From Helicobacter japonicus (GTDB taxonomy: Bacteria; Campylobacterota; Campylobacteria; Campylobacterales; Helicobacteraceae): a stretch of 64,000 nucleotides of DNA. Below the pieces are notes generated by a model, which saw nothing but the letters and a program-made list of their open reading frames with translations, was not told where the DNA came from and ran no database searches. Location: positions 274,441 through 338,440 of the forward strand of contig NZ_JRMQ02000001.1 in the NCBI RefSeq assembly GCF_000762845.2. Reading direction: 5' to 3'. Position 1 is the stretch's first letter. Each line of letters begins with the position of its first letter. This document shows positions 36,896 through 46,563 of the stretch, one piece after another. The position numbers and the translations under genes are program-made.

Positions 36896-38239
36896 TTATT
36901 TTGGGATTCTCATATTGCCCATAAGACTCATAAGCTCCTGCATACCACCTTTTTGTGATATTTTCTTAGCAAGTTTGGCTGCTTGGTCAAATTGCTTCAC
37001 AATGCGATTTATATCACTTACTTCTAAACCGCTCCCTTCTGCTATGCGTTTGCGCCTTGAACCATTAAGTAAAGTTGGATCTTCTCGCTCTTTTTTTGTC
37101 ATAGAATTAACCATTGCGCGGATATTTTTTACCTCATTTGATTTATCTAAATCCACATCCTTGAGCGCACTTGCCATATTACCCATTCCCGGAATCATAG
37201 AAGCAATTTGCCCAAGTGAGCCAAGCTTTTTCACATTTTCTATTTGAGCAATAAAATCCTCAAATCCAAACTGCCCTTTTTTAATTTTTTTCGCAATATC
37301 TTTAGCTTCATCTTGACTCATAACATTTGCGCTTTTTTCTGCCAAAGTAATAATATCTCCAGCTCCCATAAGGCGCGAAATGATTCTATCAGGGACAAAA
37401 ATATCAAAATCTGCCACCTTTTCCCCACTCCCTATAAACTTTAGCGGAATACCAATCTGATACGCAATTGATAGGGCAATGCCTCCCTTGCTATCACTAT
37501 CAAACTTAGAGAGTATCACCCCATCAATACCAATTTTTTCATTAAAATGTTCTGCGGAGCGGATACCATCTTGTCCGCTAAGAGAATCTGCCACATAAAT
37601 ACATTCTGTGGCATTTGTAACCTTTTTAATCTCTTTTAATTCTTGCATTAAATCTTCGTCTATACTTAAACGCCCTGCACTATCGACAATCACTATATCA
37701 TAGTGCTCGTTACTCGCCTTTTGCTTTGCTTCTTTAGCTACACATACAGAATCTTCAGGTTTGCTCGCAATATCTGGTGTGAAAATATCTACCTCAATGC
37801 TTGAAGCGAGTGTGCGAAGTTGGTCAATAGCTGCTAAGCGGTGTAAATCACAGGCGACAAGTAATACCTTTTTGCCCTTTTGCTTAAGATAAAGGGCAAG
37901 TTTAGCACTTGAGGTAGTTTTACCACTTCCTTGCAACCCCATCATTACAATTACACTTGGGGGTGTAGGCGAGAAGCTAATACCATAACTTTTTGAAGCA
38001 CGCAAAACCTCTGAGATAGCATATTGTAGCGCATCACTAAAACTTTGCTTTCCTATTCCATTTTGCTTTGTGCGCTCCTGCACAATCTGCACAATATGCT
38101 TCACAGCTTTATGATAAACATCATTTTTAAGTAATGTCTTTTTAAGCTCATCACACGCTCTTTGTAATGCCTTTTCATCATCTGTAAAACGAATTTTATT
38201 CATAATACCCTTAAATGAGCTTGTCAAAGTATCAAACAT
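36896..38239 (-). CDS. ffh: Signal recognition particle protein Ffh
   Basis: GTPase that targets membrane proteins to the translocon. G1 is GLQGSGKTTSSAKLA, G3 DSAGRLS, G4 LSKFDSDSKGG, and the methionine-rich M domain ends GSLGQIASMIPGMGNM to SLMGNMRIPK. I preferred the second ATG (38239, MFDTLTSSFKG, 447 residues) because GGAG lies six bases before it; the ATG at 38251 would add four residues and has no ribosome site. Confidence 0.95.
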   Translation of the reverse strand: MFDTLTSSFKGIMNKIRFTDDEKALQRACDELKKTLLKNDVYHKAVKHIVQIVQERTKQNGIGKQSFSDALQYAISEVLRASKSYGISFSPTPPSVIVMMGLQGSGKTTSSAKLALYLKQKGKKVLLVACDLHRLAAIDQLRTLASSIEVDIFTPDIASKPEDSVCVAKEAKQKASNEHYDIVIVDSAGRLSIDEDLMQELKEIKKVTNATECIYVADSLSGQDGIRSAEHFNEKIGIDGVILSKFDSDSKGGIALSIAYQIGIPLKFIGSGEKVADFDIFVPDRIISRLMGAGDIITLAEKSANVMSQDEAKDIAKKIKKGQFGFEDFIAQIENVKKLGSLGQIASMIPGMGNMASALKDVDLDKSNEVKNIRAMVNSMTKKEREDPTLLNGSRRKRIAEGSGLEVSDINRIVKQFDQAAKLAKKISQKGGMQELMSLMGNMRIPK

Positions 38240-38404
38240 ACGCTTCTCCATATAATTTTGTATAGAATCTTAAAATATAAAAGGGGTATTGTATGCAAAA
38301 ATCTCTTTTATTATGCTTTTATTTGCTTCAAGCTTATAATATTCATTACTTTTAGAATCTTTAAATATTATATATAAATTTTATATTTTCAAAGGTTGTT
38401 TATT

Positions 38405-38818
38405 ATGATGAGTTTTGAAAAACATCTCAAAGAAAAACAATTAAAAACCACACCGCAACGTATCGCTATACTTAGTCAAATTTATAGCAATGGGCATATG
38501 AGTGTGGAGGAGATTTATGAGCAAATCAGGTCTGTATATCCTTCCATTTCACTTGCTACGATTTATAAAAATATCAACATGCTTTGTGAAGCTAACATTT
38601 TGCGAGAGATTAAAGCACCCAAAGACAAGCAAAGATTTGAACTAAGTAGTGATAGGCATTTGCACGTATATTGTGAAAAATGTGGGAAACTTGAAGACAT
38701 TAAGCTTGAAACAGACTATTTAGAGTATGACTGCGGGCAAAAGAGTGGGTATAGCATTTCTGATATTTCAGCGGTGCTTATTGGCTTATGCCCTACCTGC
38801 AAGGAAGTTGCTCAATAA
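38405..38818 (+). CDS. perR: Fur-family regulator, probably PerR-like
   Basis: 137 residues. Winged helix with TTPQRIAILSQI and SLATIYKNINML, followed by RFELSSDRHLHVYCEKCGK and CPTCKE, two CxxC zinc pairs. This short form with a metal site in the HLHVYC region fits PerR rather than Fur, as in Campylobacter; the distinction is inference. I use ATG 38405 with AAAGG upstream, avoiding the TTG extension. Divergent from ffh, convergent with the lipoprotein gene. Confidence 0.82.
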   Translation: MMSFEKHLKEKQLKTTPQRIAILSQIYSNGHMSVEEIYEQIRSVYPSISLATIYKNINMLCEANILREIKAPKDKQRFELSSDRHLHVYCEKCGKLEDIKLETDYLEYDCGQKSGYSISDISAVLIGLCPTCKEVAQ

Positions 38819-38828
38819 CTTTTGTAAT

Positions 38829-38871
38829 CTTTAAGATTCTATGCGCCATATTTGGTTTTAGAATCTTAAAG
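38829..38871. terminator. Bidirectional hairpin CTTTAAGATTCT / AGAATCTTAAAG
   Basis: Perfect 12-base stem with a 19-base loop between the ends of perR-like and the convergent lipoprotein gene. Like the hairpin at 21034-21062, the stems contain AGATTCT in inverted pairs. Confidence 0.75.
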
Positions 38872-38879
38872 CAACCTAC

Positions 38880-39548
38880 CTACATTTCACAACAATGAGG
38901 CTTTTCTGTAGTAACAGGCAATCCCAGATCTTTCCACGCGCTAAACCCGCCAACGAGTCGATAAAGCTGTGTGTAACCCAGATGTTTTGCCCACATAATG
39001 GCTATATGGGCACTTCCCATAGGTGCGTATATATGCTCTCCGCCATCATAGAATAGAATCTTCGCATTCTTATCATCTCCAAGCAATTGAATAAATTCTT
39101 CTTGTGGGCGCGAAAGCGCATCAGCCTCCCAATTCCATTCACTTCCATCTGCATTCAAAGACGGACTTAAAGCGAATTCAAAATGTTTTGAAGTAGGAAT
39201 AAGCCCAAGATTATAAATACCGCGAGGCAAGGTAGAAATAATAATATAATCATCAAGCTTCCCTTTAATATCATTTGGCAAAACAAGCTCATATCCACTT
39301 GTGAAAGCGCGTGTAATAAGCGAAATATTATCATCAATAATATTTTGTCCCACCCCTGCTTTCAAAATTGAATCTTGCACTTGTGTAGCACCTTGCATAT
39401 CGCCCGCTGCTCTTTTTTCAATGATTTCTACCACCTGTGGATAAGATTCTACAAGCAGCACTGCATCACTCTCGTTATTATGGGTATGCGTAGAATCAGA
39501 ACAAGCCCAAAATACAAAACATAGTCCAAATATAAGTATTTTTTTCAT
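38880..39548 (-). CDS. Rhodanese-like lipoprotein without active-site cysteine
   Basis: 222 residues. The signal sequence ends in a lipobox (VFWAC, C16). The C-terminal half has a rhodanese fold pattern ending LVGGFSAWKDLGLPV, but the loop that should hold the catalytic Cys reads FYDGGEHIYAPMGSA, with no cysteine. It is probably a catalytically inactive, periplasmic or outer-membrane-attached rhodanese. Two cysteines end the protein (HCCEM). Confidence 0.8.
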   Translation of the reverse strand: MKKILIFGLCFVFWACSDSTHTHNNESDAVLLVESYPQVVEIIEKRAAGDMQGATQVQDSILKAGVGQNIIDDNISLITRAFTSGYELVLPNDIKGKLDDYIIISTLPRGIYNLGLIPTSKHFEFALSPSLNADGSEWNWEADALSRPQEEFIQLLGDDKNAKILFYDGGEHIYAPMGSAHIAIMWAKHLGYTQLYRLVGGFSAWKDLGLPVTTEKPHCCEM

Positions 39549-39567
39549 CTATTCTCCTTAAAAAATC

Positions 39568-42309
39568 TTATAGATTTGTAAGCGCATTTAACTCAGTGCA
39601 AATCTTATCATATTTTTCTTGTGTATTTTGTAAATTTACCCTATTTTGCTCCAATACTGCTTTTGGAGCATTTTGGATAAATTTTTCATTGTTAAGCATA
39701 GATTGTAGTTTTTGTAATTCTTTCTCACATTTTTGCTTTTGAGATTGAAGACGAGAAATAATTGCGCTTAAATCAATACCTTCAAGCTGAATATAACATT
39801 CACAAAATTCCCCCACATCGCCCACACTTGCCTTTGGTTTTGTCTGCGTAATACATACAGATTGCACTTTAGCGAGTTTGCATACAAACTGCTCAAGCAA
39901 AATATTATCAATAGAATTATTGAGCTTAATGTAAATACTCTCAATAGATGCTAAACCAAGTTCAAGCATTGCCCTTAAGCGGCGAATACAAACGATAACA
40001 TCTTGTATGACATAAAAATGCTGCTCCAAAACCTCATCTTGCATATCGTGTGCTTTGGGATATGCACTTATCATTATAGAATCTGAAGAATCTATATCAT
40101 TTGCGCTAAGACTATGCCATAAAAAATCTGTAATAAAGGGCATATATGGGTGCAAAAGCAAGAGAGCAGACTTAAAGATTGCTCCTAGCTCATAAATAGA
40201 ATCTTTACTCGCTTTTGCAAGTTCAATACCCCAATCACAAAATTCTCCCCATAAAAAACGATACAAAATGCTAGCTCCCTGCTCAAATCGATACTCTTCT
40301 AGCGCAGCTCTCACTTCATTTATTGCCTTATTCAAACGCAAAAACATATAGCGTCCAAGTGCCGTTTTCATCTCTAAATCTGCAAGATTTGCAAATCCTC
40401 TTTGTTTTGCTTCTTCGCCTCCGAGTTGCTCTAAATACATATTAAGAAACTGCGTAGCATTATAAAGCTTGTTTGTGAAGTTTTTACTATTTTCAAGTGT
40501 TTGGGTAGAAAGCTTCACATCGCGTCCCTGCGCACAAAGAATTGCCAAACTAAAGCGCAAAACATCAGCTCCATAAGTCTCAATCATCTCAAGCGGATCA
40601 ATAATATTCCCTTTAGATTTGCTCATCTTTTGCCCTTTTTCATCTCGCACAAGTGCGTGAAGATAAACATCTTTAAAGGGCAATGCCCCAAGCAAAGATT
40701 CTCCGCTTAAGAGCATACGCGCCACCCAAAAGAACAAAATGTCAAAACCTGTAATAAGCAAAGAATTGGGATAAAATTCTTTCAAATCAGAATCTGTATA
40801 GAGTGTGTAAAGATTCTCTGTATTTTGAGATTCTTTTTGTTCTTCATCTTTTGCATTATTCTTACATTGCTCTTTTTCATTTCCCCAACCAAGCGTGCTA
40901 AAAGCCCATAATCCAGAGCTAAACCAAGTATCAAGAACATCTTCATCTTGCTTTGTGATAGGGATTTGGCATTGTGGGCAGATAGGATTAGGAGATTCTG
41001 AAGCAATCTTTTTACCACATTCACAATACCATACAGGGATTCTATGCCCCCACCAAAGCTGCCGAGAAATACACCAATCTTTAAGTTCCCTCATCCACGC
41101 GTTATAGTTATTAAGCCATTGAGGAGGAAAAAATTCTAGCTCCTTATTATTTACTCTTTCTATCGCTTTTTGTGCCACTTCTTTTTTAACAAACCATTGC
41201 TTTGAAATATATGGTTCTACAATATTGCCACAACGATAGCACTTGCCAACTTGGTTCGTATAATCTTCTATTTTTTCAATGAATCCCTCTTCTTGCAGTT
41301 TTTGCACAATGAGTTCTCTAGCCTCGAGTCTATCTTTGCCTGCAAATTCCCCTGTTTGCTCATTTAAGATACCCTTTTCATCAAAAACAATAATCGATTC
41401 AAGCTGATGCCTCTTGCCAACTTCGTAATCATTCACATCGTGTGCTGGTGTTACTTTCACGCAACCACTTCCAAAACTCATATCAACATAAGAATCTGCA
41501 ATAACAGGTATTTCTCGCTCTATTAAAGGCAAAACAACACTTTTTCCAATAAGTTGCTTATACCGCTCATCATCGGGATTTACCATTACAGCACTATCGC
41601 CAAAAAATGTCTCCGGACGTGTGGTAGCTACAATAAGGGATTGAGCAGAATCTTTAATAGGGTAACGCAGATAATAAAGTTTGCCATAATTTTCTTCATA
41701 TTCTACTTCAATGTCTGAAAGTGCGCCATCGTGTATGCACCAATTCACTATATAATAGTCTTGCACGATAAGTCCTTGATCATACCACTGCACAAAAGCC
41801 TTTTTCACTGCATTTTGTAAGCCTTTATCCATAGTGAAACGCAAACGCGACCAAGCTGGGGTAATACCAAGATGACGCATTTGGTTAAGAATCTGCCCTC
41901 CGCTTTGTTCTTTCCATTCCCATACTTTAGCAATAAAAGCATCTCTGCCTAAAGATTCTTTAGTTATACCTTGTGCCAAAAGCTGTTTTTGCACAACATT
42001 TTGAGTAGCAATTCCTGCGTGGTCTAAGCCAGGTTGGTAGAGTGTTTTAAAGCCGTCCATTCGCTTAAAACGCGTGATAATATCCTGCAAAGTAAAGGTA
42101 AGGGCGTGTCCTATATGAAGCACACCTGTAACATTTGGTGGTGGCATCATAATGCAAAAGCATTGTGGTGTCTTGCTTTGCCAAAGGGATTTATTGCCTT
42201 CTATTTCAAAGTATCCTCGCTCCTCACAAAGCTGATAAAATCTTGATTCCACACTCTGTGGGTCATACCCCTTCTTCACTTCTTGTATATTTTTCTCTAC
42301 AGAATTCAT
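39568..42309 (-). CDS. valS: Valyl-tRNA synthetase
   Basis: 913 residues, class I. HIGHAL and KMSKSKGN are the two ATP motifs; CYRCGNIVEPYISKQWF and GLDHAGIATQNVVQKQL are typical, and a C-terminal coiled coil (SRLQSQKQKCEKELQKLQ) closes the protein as in ValRS. A short CECGKK/CPQCQ zinc knuckle lies in the catalytic part. Divergent from fliW. Confidence 0.97.
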   Translation of the reverse strand: MNSVEKNIQEVKKGYDPQSVESRFYQLCEERGYFEIEGNKSLWQSKTPQCFCIMMPPPNVTGVLHIGHALTFTLQDIITRFKRMDGFKTLYQPGLDHAGIATQNVVQKQLLAQGITKESLGRDAFIAKVWEWKEQSGGQILNQMRHLGITPAWSRLRFTMDKGLQNAVKKAFVQWYDQGLIVQDYYIVNWCIHDGALSDIEVEYEENYGKLYYLRYPIKDSAQSLIVATTRPETFFGDSAVMVNPDDERYKQLIGKSVVLPLIEREIPVIADSYVDMSFGSGCVKVTPAHDVNDYEVGKRHQLESIIVFDEKGILNEQTGEFAGKDRLEARELIVQKLQEEGFIEKIEDYTNQVGKCYRCGNIVEPYISKQWFVKKEVAQKAIERVNNKELEFFPPQWLNNYNAWMRELKDWCISRQLWWGHRIPVWYCECGKKIASESPNPICPQCQIPITKQDEDVLDTWFSSGLWAFSTLGWGNEKEQCKNNAKDEEQKESQNTENLYTLYTDSDLKEFYPNSLLITGFDILFFWVARMLLSGESLLGALPFKDVYLHALVRDEKGQKMSKSKGNIIDPLEMIETYGADVLRFSLAILCAQGRDVKLSTQTLENSKNFTNKLYNATQFLNMYLEQLGGEEAKQRGFANLADLEMKTALGRYMFLRLNKAINEVRAALEEYRFEQGASILYRFLWGEFCDWGIELAKASKDSIYELGAIFKSALLLLHPYMPFITDFLWHSLSANDIDSSDSIMISAYPKAHDMQDEVLEQHFYVIQDVIVCIRRLRAMLELGLASIESIYIKLNNSIDNILLEQFVCKLAKVQSVCITQTKPKASVGDVGEFCECYIQLEGIDLSAIISRLQSQKQKCEKELQKLQSMLNNEKFIQNAPKAVLEQNRVNLQNTQEKYDKICTELNALTNL

Positions 42310-42349
42310 AAAATGCCTCTATGGTATTTAATTTGCTTTATAAATGTAT

Positions 42350-42355
42350 TATAAT
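42350..42355 (+). promoter_or_regulatory. -10 box (TATAAT) of fliW
   Basis: TATAAT with a TG three bases further upstream, 30 bases before the fliW start. Confidence 0.55.
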
Positions 42356-42385
42356 ACCACAATGTAAAACAAAATGGAGGTAAAT

Positions 42386-42808
42386 ATGACTTATGAGCTA
42401 AAGATGCCTATTTTGGGCTTTGAGAATGTAAAAAAAATTGAGTTGGAAAAAATTGATGAAACTTTTAGTAAAATTCACTCACTTGATGGAGACAAACCAT
42501 TTGAAATCACTCTTGTGAATCCATTTTCTCTCTGCGACTATAATTTTACAATTCCCACAGCTGATGAAAAATTGCTTGACTTGGATGAAAAACGAGGTGA
42601 TAAGGTGGAAGTATATTGTGTTGTTGTTGTGCAAAAACCTATTGAAAATTCTATCGTGAATCTTATGGCACCTTTTGTGTTTAATCCAGCAAATGCTTCA
42701 GCTCTTCAGGTTACAACTTTACCCGTATCTGAATATCCTCAATTCAGCAAAGTGCAACCTTTGAAAGAGTTTTTATCAAACGAGATTCTCCAAACTCTTA
42801 GTAAATAA
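42386..42808 (+). CDS. fliW: Flagellar assembly factor FliW
   Basis: 140 residues. Sequester flagellin and antagonise CsrA in other bacteria. FEVTLVNPFSLCDYNF-like FEITLVNPFSLCDYNF and VEVYCVVVVQKPIENSIVNLMAP match the family. GGAGG precedes ATG 42386, so I rejected the ATG four codons upstream, which the ribosome site overlaps. Position next to valS as in H. pylori. Confidence 0.9.
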   Translation: MTYELKMPILGFENVKKIELEKIDETFSKIHSLDGDKPFEITLVNPFSLCDYNFTIPTADEKLLDLDEKRGDKVEVYCVVVVQKPIENSIVNLMAPFVFNPANASALQVTTLPVSEYPQFSKVQPLKEFLSNEILQTLSK

Positions 42809-42826
42809 TTCTAAAATCTCTGCCTT

Positions 42827-44857
42827 ATGCCACTCTCTCAACTCAATGCAGAACAAGCAGAGGCAGCAAGCGCACCGAGCGGATATAATCTTATCATTGC
42901 TTCAGCAGGCACAGGCAAAACAGCTACAATTGTAGGGCGTATTGCATATCTTTTAAACAAAGGATACGCACCTAATGATATCCTTCTGCTTACTTTTACC
43001 AACAAAGCAAGCAGTGAAATGATTGTGCGTGTGGGAAAAATATTTGGTGAAAAGTTGGCAAAAAATATCGAATCTGGCACATTTCACGCTGTGGCTTATC
43101 GCTACCTACGCGCACATCACCATATCCACCTCAAACAACCAAAAGAATTGCAAATACTTTTTAAAAGTTTGTATGATAAAAGAATCTTTATGAATGATGA
43201 CCCTAAGCCTTATGCTGCTCAATATCTTTACGAATCTTATTCTCTTTTTATCAATTCTGCCACAACCTGCACTTTTGGCACTTGGCTCTTAGAAAAAAAT
43301 CCCAAGCAAGAGCCTTATGTCGCAATTTATGAAGATATATTTGCAGAATTTAATGAACTCAAAAATACGCACCATTATGCTGATTACAATGATTTACTCT
43401 TGCTTTATAAACAATCTTTGAAGAAACTTCAAGAACCACTTTTTAAGGAAGTGCTATGCGATGAATACCAAGACACTAATCCTTTGCAAGATTCTATACT
43501 TGATGCACTCTCTCCACCTAGTCTCTTTTGTGTGGGAGATTATGACCAAAGTATTTATGCCTTTAATGGAGCAGATATTAGTATCATTAGTGGATTTAAG
43601 CAAAAATACCAGAATGCACGAGTTTTTACCCTAAGTAAAAATTACCGCTCAAGTAAGCATATTCTAGCCCTTGCAAATAAAGTCATCGAAAAAAATGAGC
43701 GCATTTACCCTAAACGCTTAGAGGTGATTAAACAAGGCGATTTTACCCCACCAAAGCTTATTGGTTATGATGAACTATTTTTGCAATATCAAGGCATAGC
43801 AAAGCATATTGCTCTTAGTCATCGTTCCTATGAAGATACCGCAATCATCTTCCGGAATAATTCGAGTGCTGATGGGATTGAAGCAAGTTTAAGAGAGCTT
43901 AATATCCCTTCTAGACGCAAAGGAAGTGTTAGCTTTTTTGATACCAAAGAAGTAAGTCTTATGCTTGATATTTGTTCCATTGTCCATAATCCACGCGATA
44001 TGATGGCATATATTCACACTTTAAGTTATGGTAAAGGGATAGGTGAAGCAATTGCAAAAGATATTTATGAAGCACTTTTCATATTGGGTGATGGAGATTG
44101 TTTAAAGGGTATGTTTAACCCAAACGAGCAAATAAAAGCTTATAAACAAAGGCATAAAAATACCCAGCTTGGGCTTTTTGATGATTTTTTCACTCTAGAA
44201 TCTCAAGGACGTTTTAATGAATACATCACACCATCTTTTGCCTCTCACCCTATCTTACAACACCCTAAGATTCATAAAGATGGGGCAATATTTTTAAGTG
44301 ATTTTTATGAAATGCTCCACACAATCAACACGATAAAAAATCCCAAAGAGCTTATAAACCATATCGTTAAAGCACCTTTTTTCACTCATATTACACATTC
44401 ACTTGCTACAACTCGCGCAAAAACAAAAGATGGCACTATTGATAATACGCGTTATGATAATGCTTTAGAATCTATTAAGCGCAAATGCTCTCTCCTCCTT
44501 GATTTATCAAAAAATTACAATGATTTAGGCAAATTTCTTAACGCTATGATTCTAGGTTCAAGTGAAGCCACCGAAGGAAATGGGGTGCATTTATTAAGCA
44601 TACACGCGGCAAAAGGCTTGGAATTTCAAAATGTATATGTTGTAGATTTAATGGATGGGCGATTCCCAAATCGAAAGTTGATGAATAAAAGTGGAAGTCT
44701 AGAAGAAGAGAGGCGACTTTTCTATGTCGCTATCACCCGTGCAAAAGAGAACCTCATTCTTTCTTTTGCCAAAAAAGACGCATTGAAAAATATTGACTAT
44801 ACACCATCGATATTTCTTTATGAAGGTGAATTGCTCCATAAAGAAAGTATGATTTAG
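42827..44857 (+). CDS. UvrD/Rep-family DNA helicase
   Basis: 676 residues of superfamily 1. Walker A IASAGTGKTA (residues 24-33), DEYQDTNPLQ as the motif II, GDYDQSIYAFNGAD motif III, LSKNYRSSKHI motif IV region, LSIHAAKGLEF and VAITRAKENL motifs V-VI. Likely role in repair or replication restart. Start ATG 42827 lacks a clear ribosome site; it follows fliW by 18 bases and may be coupled. Confidence 0.92.
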   Translation: MPLSQLNAEQAEAASAPSGYNLIIASAGTGKTATIVGRIAYLLNKGYAPNDILLLTFTNKASSEMIVRVGKIFGEKLAKNIESGTFHAVAYRYLRAHHHIHLKQPKELQILFKSLYDKRIFMNDDPKPYAAQYLYESYSLFINSATTCTFGTWLLEKNPKQEPYVAIYEDIFAEFNELKNTHHYADYNDLLLLYKQSLKKLQEPLFKEVLCDEYQDTNPLQDSILDALSPPSLFCVGDYDQSIYAFNGADISIISGFKQKYQNARVFTLSKNYRSSKHILALANKVIEKNERIYPKRLEVIKQGDFTPPKLIGYDELFLQYQGIAKHIALSHRSYEDTAIIFRNNSSADGIEASLRELNIPSRRKGSVSFFDTKEVSLMLDICSIVHNPRDMMAYIHTLSYGKGIGEAIAKDIYEALFILGDGDCLKGMFNPNEQIKAYKQRHKNTQLGLFDDFFTLESQGRFNEYITPSFASHPILQHPKIHKDGAIFLSDFYEMLHTINTIKNPKELINHIVKAPFFTHITHSLATTRAKTKDGTIDNTRYDNALESIKRKCSLLLDLSKNYNDLGKFLNAMILGSSEATEGNGVHLLSIHAAKGLEFQNVYVVDLMDGRFPNRKLMNKSGSLEEERRLFYVAITRAKENLILSFAKKDALKNIDYTPSIFLYEGELLHKESMI

Positions 44858-44887
44858 CTTTTGCGCATAAAAAGCAAACTTTATCCA

Positions 44888-46174
44888 CTAATGGGTGCAT
44901 TTGTCAATCAAAGCTTTATGTGTTTGCAATTCTTCTTCACTTTCAATATCTTTATGCGGAATAAGCCCAAAGGTTTGCTTTGCACTCACACAATCTTTAA
45001 GCTTATAGTATCCCCACGCTAGCGAATCTAAGTAAGCTGGATTAAGCGGGGAAATCTCCAAAGCTTTCTTGATATGCCCCACACCCTCTTTCACATCAAT
45101 ATCATAATCAATCAATAAATACCCTAAAAAATTAAGAAAAAATCCCATTTCGCCATTTTGAAGATTCTGTAATGATGTATTTAGTCGCTCACTTTTTGGT
45201 GTATTCTTATCAGGTGTTTGCATAAGAGTAATAGCATTTTTGAGGTTTTTTGCAATAGAACGCACTTTAGCAAGATTTTGTTTGTTATTTAGCGATTCAA
45301 AAGCATATACTTGCTCTAATGCTAAAAAATAAGGATTATGATTTTCCTCATAAAGATATTTTGCCTGCAGTGAAGCATTATGATAATCCTTTTGCGCTAC
45401 ATAAAGGTCAAGGAGTATCTGCCCTCTAAATGGAAATTGCGAGGCAATATCAGAAGCCTCTTTAAATTTTCTCTGATAAGTATAAACAAGAATAAGATTG
45501 CGTGCATTCTCAATCGTAGGATTCTCATCAAATGCGTGTTTAAAGATAGTCTCTATTTTATCAACTTGAGACAATCGCGCATATACACTAATGCTAAATT
45601 CACAAAAATGAAGAGCACAGCCATATTGCTCAATATGACGATTTAAAATCTCCAGTGCCTTGTTTGTGTGAGATTGTGCTAACTCTATGGCAACGATCTT
45701 TTGTATAGTGTCCGCACTTTTTGTCTCCCCATAAGCGCGTTGCAAATATATCAAAGCCTCTTTATATGCACCTTTTGTAGCATAAAGTGAGCCTAAAATA
45801 TCATCAAGCATAGCTGAAGGCTCATCTTTAGCGATGATTTGCGCCTCTTTTATCGCATCTTCGCTCAATCCAAGCTTCAAATAAGAATCTAAAAAAACTT
45901 TATGCAAAGTTATATCTTTTTCCCCACCCTGTGCAATATAATCAGTTGCAAAATCAAGTGTAGCAGCCGGATTATCAAGTGCTGAAGAAAGCAAAATCGC
46001 TTCTTTGAGATACTCAAGCTTATGTGTTTCTTCATAGAGCACCAAATACAAATCTCGTGCCTTGTCAAATTGTGATTGCGCTTCATAATCAACAGCTTCA
46101 AAAAGGTAGCTATCTTCATCAAATGCACTATAACAAAAACACACACAACACATTATGGCTATAAGAAACTTCAT
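44888..46174 (-). CDS. Exported TPR-repeat protein
   Basis: 428 residues. Signal peptide MKFLIAIMCCVCFCYS, then many helical pairs of TPR type (for example AKDEPSAMLDDILGSLYATKG and HIKKALEISPLNPAYLDSL). Start at 46174 chosen for AAAAAAGGAGCAAG and the overlap of four bases (ATGA) with the YkgJ stop. Probably an envelope scaffold. It is the last gene of the cluster below xth in transcription order. Confidence 0.82.
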   Translation of the reverse strand: MKFLIAIMCCVCFCYSAFDEDSYLFEAVDYEAQSQFDKARDLYLVLYEETHKLEYLKEAILLSSALDNPAATLDFATDYIAQGGEKDITLHKVFLDSYLKLGLSEDAIKEAQIIAKDEPSAMLDDILGSLYATKGAYKEALIYLQRAYGETKSADTIQKIVAIELAQSHTNKALEILNRHIEQYGCALHFCEFSISVYARLSQVDKIETIFKHAFDENPTIENARNLILVYTYQRKFKEASDIASQFPFRGQILLDLYVAQKDYHNASLQAKYLYEENHNPYFLALEQVYAFESLNNKQNLAKVRSIAKNLKNAITLMQTPDKNTPKSERLNTSLQNLQNGEMGFFLNFLGYLLIDYDIDVKEGVGHIKKALEISPLNPAYLDSLAWGYYKLKDCVSAKQTFGLIPHKDIESEEELQTHKALIDKCTH

Positions 46175-46563
46175 TCTTGCTCCTTTTTTACGCTTATACC
46201 AGGACATTCTTCTTGAAGTAACGCTATATCGACTTGAGAGAGATTCTTATGAGATTCCCAAAAAGGAAAATTGCGACATTGAGCTGGACGATGAGTATAA
46301 ATACTACATTTTCCATCAACAAAAAATATACAAGCCAAACCACTTGAATGAGATTTTTCAAGAAATGAAAATCTATACCCTACTTTACGCACATATTGCA
46401 AACAAAAAGATTCAAAGCTAAGGGCTAAAAATGCTGCAATATCTTGCATTTCTTTAATGCTTACAAACACATATCCGCTACCTCCTGTGCAACACCTACC
46501 TCCACAACTTTTACATTTATCCGCCTCAAAGTTAAAGGGGTAGCTCTCTTTATCAATTCTCAT
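46171..46563 (-). CDS. YkgJ-family cysteine-cluster protein
   Basis: About 130 residues from ATG 46563 (overlap 11 bases with the upstream gene); a TTG at 46608 is possible but would overlap more. KCKSCGGRCCTGGSGYV and CSIYTHRPAQCRNFPFW are the YkgJ cluster. Function of the family unknown. It is the second YkgJ protein in the window, only distantly similar to that at 25851. Confidence 0.82.
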   Translation of the reverse strand: MRIDKESYPFNFEADKCKSCGGRCCTGGSGYVFVSIKEMQDIAAFLALSFESFCLQYVRKVGYRFSFLEKSHSSGLACIFFVDGKCSIYTHRPAQCRNFPFWESHKNLSQVDIALLQEECPGISVKKEQE

